Shown here: positions 1 to 6,246 of the stretch, piece by piece
Layout of the letters: every line of letters begins with the position of its first letter
How positions within the stretch are numbered: position 1 is the stretch's first letter
DNA from: Gemmatimonadota bacterium
GTDB lineage: Bacteria; Gemmatimonadota; Gemmatimonadetes; Gemmatimonadales; GWC2-71-9
NCBI GenBank assembly: GCA_003222235.1
Contig: QHVD01000324.1
Span: forward strand, 1-6,978
DNA: 6,978 bases
Direction of reading: 5' to 3'
The notes under the pieces: generated by a model
What the model saw: the letters and a program-made list of their open reading frames with translations, nothing else
Database searches by the model: none
What the model was told of the DNA's origin: nothing
Made by a program: the position numbers and the translations under genes

Positions 1-216
1 CGCGACGATCGCCTGCCATACGAACGCGTTCTGGCGCTCATGGGGAGTGGCCTGGGTCGTGCTGTCGAGCGCGGCGCGCAACAGCGCGGCTGCACTGTCG
101 GGATGATGGGTCGAAAGCTGGCCCTTTGCCGCGTCGATGAGCTGGGCGGCTCGCGATTGGGCGCGCAAGGGAACGGTGGCGGCGAGGAGCAACGCCAGCA
201 CGACAGCTTCGCCCAC
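1..216 (-). CDS. Exported TPR-like helical-repeat protein, N-terminal part (runs off the left edge)
   Basis: The minus-strand frame is open from position 297 to the window edge, and the proposed GTG start is at 216-214. The 72 visible residues begin with a hydrophobic stretch (about residues 4-17, VVLALLLAATVP) followed by RAQ/S near residues 18-21, a good signal peptidase I site. The mature part (about 22-72) is alanine- and leucine-rich and amphipathic, with a DSAAALLRAALDS segment typical of TPR or related helix-turn-helix repeats. There is no ATG in the frame. GTG at 216 leaves almost no basic n-region. An in-frame TTG at 297-295 would add 27 residues including the basic SRR just before the hydrophobic core, so the true start may lie upstream. 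The gene is divergent from the Rid-fusion gene at 404. Many high-GC bacteria encode such exported repeat proteins as periplasmic or outer-membrane scaffolds, but the specific role is unknown. The coding call rests on the clean signal peptide and coherent helical sequence. Confidence 0.6.
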   Translation of the reverse strand, partial: MGEAVVLALLLAATVPLRAQSRAAQLIDAAKGQLSTHHPDSAAALLRAALDSTTQATPHERQNAFVWQAIVA

Positions 217-403
217 TGCTCGGCGCGATCCGGCACAAATATGACCTGCCCGTGAAGCGCCCGCTTCCGCCGATCGTGGAGTAGGAGTCGATGTCAAGCC
301 GATTCGGCCGCTGCCGGGTATGATGGATCTCGTCAACCATACTCGCGACGCTCGATGTAGGCAGGTCATCAGTAGTAGGGATGGTGCCAACTGGGGGGGC
401 GTG
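217..403. other. Divergent intergenic region between the left-edge gene and the Rid-fusion gene
   Basis: These 187 bases separate two genes pointing outward, so they should hold promoters for both. A TATGAT hexamer (319-324, plus strand) matches a sigma-70 -10 box at 5 of 6 positions but has no recognisable -35 about 17 bases upstream. On the minus strand a perfect TTGACA (297-292) lacks a -10 at the right distance. A short stem, GAAGCG/CGCTTC (254-267), is present. None of these is convincing alone. If translation of the left gene starts at the TTG at 297, part of this region is coding. Confidence 0.35.
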
Positions 404-1399
404 ATGAAGCGGATCTCGCGGCTGGGGATGGCAGCGGCTCTACTGGTGTGCACTCTGTCTCCCCGGATGGCCTGGGGACAGGTGGGCGGCTACGGCGGTC
501 GGGGCAGAGGGATGGGAGGTCTGGATAGGTATGGGCCGCCCGCCCCCAAACTCCCCGGGCCCGAGCTCGACGGTCCGCCCGACTCGGCAACCGCTCGGGA
601 GCTCCTCGGTCTCACCCAGGACCAGGCCGCCCGCTACGCGCAGGCGTACGATTCCTTCATGGTGGCCACGCGACCCCAGCGCGACAGCGCCCGTCTGGCC
701 ACCGACAAGATGAACGACCGGTTGGACTCTGGCGATCTCGCGGCCGCCATGTTTTACGCCGAACGTCTCCAGGACCTGGGCAAGTACCTCAGGAACCGGC
801 AGGATAAGTTCGAGGACGACCTGAAGCGCTTGGTCAGCAGCGACCAGATGAAGAGCTATCGCCGCTGGAAGGACGAGCAGGACCGGGCCGCCGAAGCGAA
901 GCGGCGCGAAGACGCACTGCGCTGGCGCGAAGCGGCGTTCGGCGGCGAGCGTCCCGCCATGGCTCCCGAGCGGAAGACGGTCATCGCCGACGCGGCGGGC
1001 GTCGCGCACGCCGACCTGGGCTCGCAAGCGGTCCGCGTTGGGCGCACCGTCTACGTCGCGAGCCAGCTCGCGGTGGACAGCGCGGGCACGCTTGTCGGGG
1101 GCGACCTCCGAAACCAGGCCGAGCGCGCGTTTGCGAATCTCACGACCGTGCTGCGGTCGGCGGGCGCGTCGCCGCAGGATGTCGTGGCGGTCACGATCTA
1201 CGTCGCCAACTACCGGCCGGCCGACTTCGCCACCATTCGCGACGCCGGAGCGTTGTACTTCGGGCCCAACCCCCCGACCGTCACGCTGCTCGGCGTCCAG
1301 TCGCTGGGTCGCGAGGGAGCGCTCGTCGCCGTCGGCGCCACGGCGATCACGGGAGCTTCCGGGTTCGCGCGCGGCTCGCCGCGGGAGCGCGAGCGGTAG
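404..1399 (+). CDS. Exported fusion protein: Spy/CpxP-like helical region plus degenerate Rid (YjgF/YER057c/UK114) domain
   Basis: The protein has 331 residues. The start at 404 is chosen because it gives a standard signal peptide (MKRISRLG, hydrophobic core about 8-18, cleavage near AWGQ at 23-26) and lies just after a G-rich stretch at 393-399. The frame is open upstream, but the extra 28 residues look non-coding; GTG at 401 is an alternative start. Residues 27-60 are rich in Gly, Arg and Pro and probably disordered. Residues 61-178 form a highly charged helical region (LLGLTQDQAARY, then many Arg/Asp/Glu/Gln) resembling Spy/CpxP-type periplasmic helical proteins. Residues 189-316 match the Rid fold: QAVRVGRTVYVASQ, GTLVGGDLRNQ, ANLTTVLRSAGASPQDVV, VTIYVANY, GALVAVGATA. 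The usual substrate-binding Arg (Arg105 of E. coli RidA) aligns with Val293 and Glu120 with Ala309, so imine deaminase activity is unlikely. Export is also unusual for Rid proteins. The gene converges on the protease gene, 26 bases away. The Rid assignment is secure; the Spy-like label is weaker. Confidence 0.82.
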   Translation: MKRISRLGMAAALLVCTLSPRMAWGQVGGYGGRGRGMGGLDRYGPPAPKLPGPELDGPPDSATARELLGLTQDQAARYAQAYDSFMVATRPQRDSARLATDKMNDRLDSGDLAAAMFYAERLQDLGKYLRNRQDKFEDDLKRLVSSDQMKSYRRWKDEQDRAAEAKRREDALRWREAAFGGERPAMAPERKTVIADAAGVAHADLGSQAVRVGRTVYVASQLAVDSAGTLVGGDLRNQAERAFANLTTVLRSAGASPQDVVAVTIYVANYRPADFATIRDAGALYFGPNPPTVTLLGVQSLGREGALVAVGATAITGASGFARGSPRERER

Positions 1400-1425
1400 G
1401 CACGCACGGCGAGAAGACATCTGAG

Positions 1426-2358
1426 TCATGGCCCGGCGTCCGGGTTCTGTAGAATAAGCTGCCCGTGCGGGTAGTCGAACGTCGCGCGAAAGCGCGAGAG
1501 GATGCCTGCCCCAATTTGGCGGCTCACTTCCGGACTTCCGGCGCAGCATGCCGACTGCGTGTGCGCAATTGTGGTGTGTCCGAGCCGGAACCATTCGTTC
1601 TCACCGATGACTCCGGGCTGTGACTCGCCGAACCCACCGGCACCCGTTCGCGTCTGCCGCAGGACACCCGTGGATTTTCGGATGATCGGATGATTGACGA
1701 AGTCCAGCGAACCCGTGTCGAGGAGGAACTCGTCTTCCACGGGAAGCTGCCCCGGCACTTTGATGGTTCCGCGCACGAAACTCCACCCACGGCGAATCGT
1801 CAGGGGCAGGACGTCTGCTCGGAGCGGCGGGCGGAATCCGGTTGGCGTGGTCACCGTGATCCGACGGCGCCGGTAGTCGATGGTCACGACGGCACGGCAC
1901 AGCAGATCGTAGCCGATGATTCCGTCGGTGTAGGGCCGCCTGGAGTGTGTCGGGCCGGGAATCGCCGCGAGGCGCAGATCGACGTGTTCTATCCTGACTC
2001 CCGGCAGGGACAACGCCACCCGCGAAACGATGTCCACGGCCGTGGCGCCCGTACCGACGCCGGAGATCGTCCCCTGCGACGTGGCGCGCAGATCGAGCCG
2101 GCGTGCGACATTGCGGTCCAGCACGGTGTGGCCCGCGCCGCTGTCGAACAAAAGCCACAGGGTATCCGGACGGCCGGCAACCTGCACCGGGATCAGAAGG
2201 CCGTCTGCCGTCTCCGTCACCGCGAACTCGCTGGAAGGTCCCGTGCCCTCGACCCGCACGTCCGTCCGGCACGATCCGGAGTCAGGGGCGACGCGCGCCT
2301 GCGGCCGGAGGACGCCTGCCGCGCGGACGACTACCGAGATGGCGAGCAACAGCCACAT
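1426..2358 (-). CDS. Exported retropepsin-like aspartic protease with two catalytic motifs
   Basis: The 310-residue protein starts with a hydrophobic segment (about residues 2-15, WLLLAISVVVRAAG), probably a signal peptide or membrane anchor, although it has no basic residue before the core. Two copies of the aspartic protease active-site motif are visible: LLFDSGAGHTVLD (Asp72) and FLLDTGSLDFVN (Asp214). Each is followed by features of the bacterial retropepsin-like families (Pfam Asp_protease_2 type): DGIIGYDLL at 145-153, a glycine-rich turn (GAGGFGE, 239-245) and GAGILSRFRATFDYPHGQL at 283-301. One chain could therefore supply both aspartates, as in pepsin, rather than needing a homodimer as in retroviral protease. 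The gene starts 21 bases after the second ABC gene, and an in-frame TGA just upstream (2382-2380) limits the choice of start. An AGGAGG lies 13 bases before the ATG. The position suggests proteolysis outside the cytoplasmic membrane of something linked to the exporter; that link is inference. No terminator hairpin with a T-run was found after the gene. Confidence 0.85.
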   Translation of the reverse strand: MWLLLAISVVVRAAGVLRPQARVAPDSGSCRTDVRVEGTGPSSEFAVTETADGLLIPVQVAGRPDTLWLLFDSGAGHTVLDRNVARRLDLRATSQGTISGVGTGATAVDIVSRVALSLPGVRIEHVDLRLAAIPGPTHSRRPYTDGIIGYDLLCRAVVTIDYRRRRITVTTPTGFRPPLRADVLPLTIRRGWSFVRGTIKVPGQLPVEDEFLLDTGSLDFVNHPIIRKSTGVLRQTRTGAGGFGESQPGVIGENEWFRLGHTTIAHTQSACCAGSPEVSRQIGAGILSRFRATFDYPHGQLILQNPDAGP

Positions 2359-2371
2359 GCTAACGGTGAAG

Positions 2372-2377
2372 CCTCCT
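2372..2377 (-). promoter_or_regulatory. Shine-Dalgarno AGGAGG for the protease gene, long spacing
   Basis: A perfect AGGAGG lies in the short gap after the exporter stop codon and 13 bases before the protease ATG. The usual spacing is about 5-9 bases, so initiation may be less efficient than the motif suggests. No other start codon exists in the frame between the TGA (2382-2380) and the ATG at 2358. Its presence shows that the protease has its own initiation site within the operon instead of depending only on coupling. Confidence 0.6.
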
Positions 2378-2379
2378 GT

Positions 2380-4191
2380 TCATCGATACGCCGCGGCCTG
2401 GATGCGGTACAGCTCCGCGTAGTGCCCGCCCTGCGCCATGAGCGCCTCGTGCGTGCCCGCCTCGACCACCCGTGAGCCGCGCAGCACCACGATGAAGTCG
2501 GCCATGCGCACGGTGCTGAACCGGTGGGAGACGAGAATTGTGATGCCGCCATCGGCCGCGGGCTGCGCCCGGTCCGGGCGGCTCCGACGCGCCGCCGCCG
2601 CGTACCGCTCGAAAAGCGCGTGCTCGGTTTCGGCGTCGAGAGCCGCGGTAGGCTCGTCCAGCACGAGCACGAGCGGCCGTTCGCGCATGAATCCCCGGGC
2701 GAGCGCGAGTTTCTGCCACTGCCCGAAGCTCAAGTCCACGCCCTCGGGCCACGTGGGGCCCAGCTGTGTTTCGAGACCGGCGCCGAGCTGTGCGACGACG
2801 TCCGCGGCGCCCGCCCGATCGACGGCCGCCACCACCGCCGGGTGGTCGTCGAGGCGCGGCAGGTCACCGACACCCACAGTGTGGCGAACCCGGAACTCGA
2901 ACCGACAGAAGTCCTGAAACGCGCCCGAGAGGCGTGAACGCCACGCGTCGGGTGGCATGCGCGCGAGCTCCACGCCGTCGACCAGGATGCGCCCTCTCGT
3001 CGGCTGGTACAGGCGGCACAGCAGCTTCACCAGCGTGGTCTTGCCGGCGCCGTTCTCTCCGACGATGGCGACCACAGACCCAGGTGCGAGACGGAGGGTC
3101 ACGTCGTCGAGCACCAGCCGGTCCGTGCCCGGGTAGGCGAAGGACACGTGCTCGAAACGGATCCCTTCACCCAGTTGCGCGGGCACCGGCGCGTCCGCGC
3201 CGTGCGACTGCGAGGCCGCGTAGTCCTCGAGCCAGGCCAGGCGTCGGGAGCCCTCGAGCCAGATGCCGCGCAGGAACCCGATCTCGCCCACGGCGCCGCC
3301 GATGTAAGCCGAGAGGCGCGAGCCCGCCGCGAGCACCAGCAGCACGTCGCCGGGCGCCGCCGCGAGCACCGACGCCACGAACACGACCGCGCCCACGTAC
3401 GCCGCGCCGAAGATCGCCCACGCCAGCGTGTGCCACACGGCGCTGCGCCGGCGGGCCCGGGCGACCGGTCCGTACCAGCGCTCCCATGCGGCGCGGCGCT
3501 GCGCCACGAGGCGGGCGCCGATCCGAGTCACCCGCACCTCCTTGCCGGGCGGCGCGGTGGTGGCGACGTCGAACAGGTGCCGCGCCAGGCGATTGGCCGA
3601 CCCGCCCCGCTCTTCCGCGGCCCGCTCGACGCCGGGCCGCCAGGTCGAGGTGAGCACCGTCGGGAGCGCTACGCCCGCGAGCAGGGCCAACGCCGGGTGG
3701 ATCGACACGAGCAGCGCGACGGTCACGCCGAGTCGCAGGATCCAGCCGCAGGTCGTGAACAGCGACATGTACATGTGGTCGAGCACGAAGACCTGGTTGC
3801 GCAGCATCGCGAGGCGATCGAGATATGCGGGCCGCTCGTGGTGCTCGATCGTCGCCACCGACGCCTGCAGCCACGCCACGTGCGACTCGAGGGCGATGGT
3901 CACCTGGTCGCGGAACCGGCGCTGGGTGCGGTCGCTGATCACCCGCAGGAACCACGTGCCGGCCGCCGACACGCCCAGCCCCACCGCGGCGGTCACCACC
4001 AGCCCGCGCCTCCCGCCGAGCACGCCGTCGGCCAGGAGCTTGAACCAGAGGGCCAGCAGCGCGTCCGGCAGCGCGGCGGCGAGCGCCAGGCCGAACGCCA
4101 CGCTCAAGAGCAACGGCGCGGCCTCGTAGCCGCGCTTGAGCGCGCGCCACATGGCGGGCAACGCCGGCGGCAGGTCGTCAGTCGAGGACAT
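2380..4191 (-). CDS. ABC exporter half-transporter 2 (fused membrane and ATPase domains; variant LSFGQ signature)
   Basis: The 603-residue protein is a type IV ABC exporter half-transporter. Membrane segments are visible at about 26-50, 63-84, 142-163, 164-182, 250-278 and 282-302. The ATPase domain runs from about 344 to 600: A-loop Tyr353, Walker A GENGAGKTT (378-386), Q-loop Gln426 in AFQDF, signature LSFGQWQK (487-494), Walker B LVLVLDE with catalytic Glu513, and H-loop His556 in VSHRF. The third signature residue is Phe where Gly is usual. The Walker B to H-loop interval is 12 residues longer than in the partner because of an Arg/Ala-rich insert (about 531-548). The GQWQK form is common in exporters of lantibiotic-like peptides such as NisT and SpaT, but it is not specific to them. 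No C39 peptidase domain is fused at the N-terminus. The start ATG lies inside the end of the upstream half-transporter gene (14-base overlap), implying coupled translation and a heterodimer. The substrate is unknown. Confidence 0.93.
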   Translation of the reverse strand: MSSTDDLPPALPAMWRALKRGYEAAPLLLSVAFGLALAAALPDALLALWFKLLADGVLGGRRGLVVTAAVGLGVSAAGTWFLRVISDRTQRRFRDQVTIALESHVAWLQASVATIEHHERPAYLDRLAMLRNQVFVLDHMYMSLFTTCGWILRLGVTVALLVSIHPALALLAGVALPTVLTSTWRPGVERAAEERGGSANRLARHLFDVATTAPPGKEVRVTRIGARLVAQRRAAWERWYGPVARARRRSAVWHTLAWAIFGAAYVGAVVFVASVLAAAPGDVLLVLAAGSRLSAYIGGAVGEIGFLRGIWLEGSRRLAWLEDYAASQSHGADAPVPAQLGEGIRFEHVSFAYPGTDRLVLDDVTLRLAPGSVVAIVGENGAGKTTLVKLLCRLYQPTRGRILVDGVELARMPPDAWRSRLSGAFQDFCRFEFRVRHTVGVGDLPRLDDHPAVVAAVDRAGAADVVAQLGAGLETQLGPTWPEGVDLSFGQWQKLALARGFMRERPLVLVLDEPTAALDAETEHALFERYAAAARRSRPDRAQPAADGGITILVSHRFSTVRMADFIVVLRGSRVVEAGTHEALMAQGGHYAELYRIQAAAYR

Positions 4192-5977
4192 CGAGGGCCG
4201 CTCCGGCCTCGGCGTCGTCGCCGAAACGCGACGCCTGCAGCTCGAACATCGTGCGGTAGCGGCCGCCCGCCGCCATCAGCTCCGCGTGCGTGCCGAGCTC
4301 GACCACCTTGCCGTGCTCCAGCACGCAGATCCGATCGGCGTGGCGCACGGTCGAGAAGCGGTGCGAGATCAGGATCGTCGTGGCGTGCCGCGTGGTGGCG
4401 AGGATGCGGTCGAAGATCTCGGCCTCGCCGCGGACGTCGAGCTGAGCCGTCGGCTCGTCGAGCAGCACCAACCCGGCGCCGAGACGCACGGCGCACAGCG
4501 CCCGCGCCAGCGCGATGCGCTGCCACTGGCCGCCGGACAGCTCCGTGCCGCCGGGGTAGCCGCGGGCCAGCACCGTGTCGAGTCCGGCGAGGCCCGTGGC
4601 ACCGGCCGCGGCGAGCGCCTGCTCGATCGCGTCGTCCGGAGCGCCCCCGGGAGCCACGTTGTCGCGCAGCGGCAGCTCGAAGCGCACGAAGTCCTGAAAC
4701 ACGGCGGTCAGGCGCGCGCGCCACCCGTCCAGCTCCAGGGTGCGGAGGTCCACGCCGTCCACCTCTATGGCGCCATTCTGAGGATCGTACAGCCGGCACA
4801 GGAGCTTGGCGATGGTAGTCTTCCCGGCGCCGTTCTGGCCGACGATGGCGAGCGACGAGCCGGCCGGGATCGCGAGGTCGAACCCCGCCAGCACGGGCTC
4901 GCGCGTGGTCGGGTACGCGAACGTGACGTGGCGGAACCGGATCTCGCGGGCCGGCATCCCCGCGGCCGGCCGGTCGCCCCGGACGAGAGCGCCCGCGGGG
5001 TCCATGGCTTCTTGCAGCCGCAACACGGCGGCGGCGGGCGCCGCGGCAGCGTCCAGCGCCCACGACAGCCCGCCGAACGCGATCATGCTCGTGCTCACCG
5101 CAGCGCTCGCGAACGTCACGAGCCTGGCGAGCGCGAGATGGCCGGTGGTCGCCGCGGCGGCGAGAGACCAGAACACGACGACGTTCGCGGCGAGCACGAG
5201 GAGCAGGCTCCAGATCACGGGACGCTCGCGCAGCCGCGTCGCCTGCCAGCGGAGCTCGAACAGGCGACGCCGGCGCGACCGGAACCGCTCGACGATCCAG
5301 TCGGCCAGCCCGAACAGCCGCGTCTCCTTGGCGGGTGCGGGCTCCACGGCGAGCCGGTACGCGTAGTCCGCGTGGCGCTGCGCCTCGCGCACCTCCTCCG
5401 TCTCTCGGTCGCGCCAGACCCCGCTCTCACGCAGCAGCCAGTGGGTGGCGAGCCATGCACCCGCGAGCAACAGCGGCGCCCACCACGCGTAGGCGGCGAG
5501 GACGACCGCCGATGCGAGACCACCCACCAGCTCCACCAGCCCACCGGCGATGAAGTCCATCGAGATGAACATCGGCGGGCCGGTGATGCCGAGATCGAAA
5601 TCCCGGGCCATCGTGAGGTCGTTGGTCAGCTTCGGGTTCTCGAGATGACCCATGCCCGGCGGCCTGACGCAGGCGATGGTGAGCCGGTCGTAGAGCCACG
5701 CTGCGGTGCGGCTCCCGAGATTGGCGCCAACGGCGTGGTGCATCGGCGACAGCACCTGCAGCAGGATGAACACGACCCCAACCACCCCCAGCGGCGCCGC
5801 CAGGCCGCCGCCCCGTTCGACCGCACCGACGAGGCCACCCATCGCGATCGCGAAGAGCGCCGGCAGGAGCCCGCGCACCAGGAGGAGGGTCCACCAGGCG
5901 ACGGCGAGTGCGCGGTCGGCTTGGGGCAGCACGCCCGCGAATTTCCATTCGTTACGCAAGTACAAGCGCTCGATCAC
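4178..5977 (-). CDS. ABC exporter half-transporter 1 (fused membrane and ATPase domains)
   Basis: The 599-residue protein is the first full-length gene of the operon and the likely heterodimer partner of the following gene. Hydrophobic segments are seen at about 24-50, 58-79, 137-162, 163-182, 253-275 and 281-306. PAKETRLFGLADW (215-227) is a cytoplasmic coupling-region sequence common in COG1132 peptide or lipid exporters. The ATPase domain (about 345-582) is canonical: A-loop Tyr355, Walker A GQNGAGKTT (380-388), Q-loop Gln428, signature LSGGQWQ (480-486), Walker B LVLLDE with Glu508, and H-loop His539. The GTG start at 5977-5975 follows a purine-rich GGAGGGAG about 9 bases upstream. The last 14 bases overlap the next gene. 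Both half-transporters keep the Walker B glutamate, but only this one has a consensus signature, so the composite site using the partner's LSFGQ may be weaker. The transported molecule cannot be read from sequence; peptides are plausible given the neighbouring protease. Confidence 0.94.
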   Translation of the reverse strand: MIERLYLRNEWKFAGVLPQADRALAVAWWTLLLVRGLLPALFAIAMGGLVGAVERGGGLAAPLGVVGVVFILLQVLSPMHHAVGANLGSRTAAWLYDRLTIACVRPPGMGHLENPKLTNDLTMARDFDLGITGPPMFISMDFIAGGLVELVGGLASAVVLAAYAWWAPLLLAGAWLATHWLLRESGVWRDRETEEVREAQRHADYAYRLAVEPAPAKETRLFGLADWIVERFRSRRRRLFELRWQATRLRERPVIWSLLLVLAANVVVFWSLAAAATTGHLALARLVTFASAAVSTSMIAFGGLSWALDAAAAPAAAVLRLQEAMDPAGALVRGDRPAAGMPAREIRFRHVTFAYPTTREPVLAGFDLAIPAGSSLAIVGQNGAGKTTIAKLLCRLYDPQNGAIEVDGVDLRTLELDGWRARLTAVFQDFVRFELPLRDNVAPGGAPDDAIEQALAAAGATGLAGLDTVLARGYPGGTELSGGQWQRIALARALCAVRLGAGLVLLDEPTAQLDVRGEAEIFDRILATTRHATTILISHRFSTVRHADRICVLEHGKVVELGTHAELMAAGGRYRTMFELQASRFGDDAEAGAALDVLD

Positions 5978-6081
5978 TGGTCCGCGCTCCCTCCGCTCGC
6001 AACTGGGGCCATAATGGCACTATGCAGGGAGGTTGTCACGTTTGACCGGCACGCCCCGACGGTTCCCACGGCCTGAACCAT
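5974..6081 (-). CDS. Candidate small ORF (35 residues) coupled to the exporter operon by a GTGA overlap
   Basis: A minus-strand ORF starts at ATG 6081-6079 and ends at TGA 5976-5974. The stop overlaps the GTG start of exporter gene 1 in a 4-base GTGA, the arrangement typical of translationally coupled genes. The peptide begins MVQAVGTVGACRS and ends PVASGGSADQ. It contains one Cys, several Thr and Ser, and no hydrophobic membrane segment. The evidence against it is strong: only a poor ribosome binding site (GGA three bases before the ATG), lower third-position GC than the neighbours (about 25 of 35 codons), and the best promoter for the operon lying inside it. It has no recognised family. It could be a leader peptide, an exporter substrate or a chance ORF. 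Confidence 0.2.
   Translation of the reverse strand: MVQAVGTVGACRSNVTTSLHSAIMAPVASGGSADQ
6011..6039 (-). promoter_or_regulatory. Predicted extended -10 sigma-70 promoter for the exporter-protease operon
   Basis: Read on the minus strand, GTGACA (6039-6034; 5 of 6 matches to TTGACA) is followed by a 17-base spacer and CATTAT (6016-6011; 4 of 6 matches to TATAAT). TGC immediately precedes the -10, giving an extended -10 element. Transcription would begin near 6004, leaving a leader of about 27 bases with the GGAGGGAG ribosome binding site before the GTG at 5977. The spacing is ideal and the position fits. The call rests on pattern matching alone, and sigma factor preference in this host is unknown. 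Confidence 0.4.
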
Positions 6082-6091
6082 TTTCCGAACA

Positions 6092-6111
6092 CTAGTGCCG
6101 TTCCAACTTTT
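6092..6111 (+). repeat. Left 20-base inverted repeat arm
   Basis: The arm reads CTAGTGCCGTTCCAACTTTT. It is an exact reverse complement of 6181-6200. Pairing stops at both ends of the arm (6091 with 6201 and 6112 with 6180 do not pair), so the boundary is sharp. Confidence 0.95.
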
Positions 6112-6125
6112 CGGGACTAGTCCCG
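6112..6125. repeat. Perfect 14-base palindrome CGGGACTAGTCCCG inside the element
   Basis: This palindrome begins at the base after the left arm and is fully self-complementary. It contains the same CTAG core that forms the outer ends of the element. It has no counterpart near the right arm, so the element is asymmetric inside. It could be a protein-binding site (a dimeric recognition sequence) or a sub-hairpin of a folded transcript. Confidence 0.85.
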
Positions 6126-6180
6126 GAGCGGGGATGGTCGTGACCAAGAGAGCTTATTCGGCGAAGGGGAAGTAGGCGGA

Positions 6181-6200
6181 AAAAGTTGGAACGGCACTAG
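6181..6200 (-). repeat. Right 20-base inverted repeat arm
   Basis: The arm reads AAAAGTTGGAACGGCACTAG on the plus strand, the exact reverse complement of the left arm. It lies 46 bases before the start of the cell-wall hydrolase gene, so the element could supply or disturb that gene's promoter region. Confidence 0.95.
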
Positions 6201-6246
6201 CCGAGCAACGCAGCACACACGATACTACGTAGCAGGCGCCGCCCGA

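Larger units (their letters stand above)
6092..6200. mobile_element. MITE-like 109-base element with perfect 20-base terminal inverted repeats
   Basis: The arms at 6092-6111 and 6181-6200 are exact reverse complements, enclosing 69 bases with no coding potential. The outer ends are CTAG. Imperfect 7-base repeats flank the element (CCGAACA at 6085-6091, CCGAGCA at 6201-6207; 6 of 7 identical), which could be a decayed target-site duplication. Small size, terminal inverted repeats and lack of a transposase fit a miniature inverted-repeat transposable element. A large hairpin acting in RNA, or a regulatory site in the divergent region, is an alternative. It is not an ordinary intrinsic terminator: the flanking genes diverge, and the A/T-rich ends of the arms face inward, with no T-run outside the stem. 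Confidence 0.45.

Noticed and set aside
318..342. GTATG/CATAC inverted repeat near the TATGAT hexamer as an operator
   Set aside because: The arms are only five bases and separated by 15; this is expected by chance.
1374..1394. GCTCGC/GCGAGC stem near the end of the Rid-fusion gene as a terminator
   Set aside because: It lies inside the coding sequence, has a 9-base loop and only 6 pairs, and no T-run follows.
440..1594. Minus-strand ORF of 384 codons across the Rid-fusion gene and the end of the protease gene
   Set aside because: Its composition is shadow-like, and it overlaps a gene with a signal peptide and Rid domain on the plus strand and the protease in another frame.
3148..4818. Plus-strand ORF of 556 codons antisense to the exporter genes
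   Set aside because: It is rich in Arg, Ala, Pro and Gly with no domain, and arises because GC-rich coding DNA has few stops on the opposite strand. The minus-strand frame holds complete ABC transporter motifs.
6013..6023. AATGGCACTAT, similar at 9 of 11 positions to the end of the right inverted repeat arm
   Set aside because: The match is too short to claim a third arm and it overlaps the predicted -10 box.
4136..6076. Plus-strand ORF of 646 codons antisense to half-transporter 1
   Set aside because: It is low-complexity and rich in Arg, Glu, Gln and His, without recognisable motifs, and opposite a well-supported ABC gene.
6014..6076. 20-codon plus-strand ORF (begins MALCREVV) in the divergent intergenic region
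   Set aside because: It has no ribosome binding site and no hydrophobic or family feature, and it overlaps the predicted promoter for the opposite strand.
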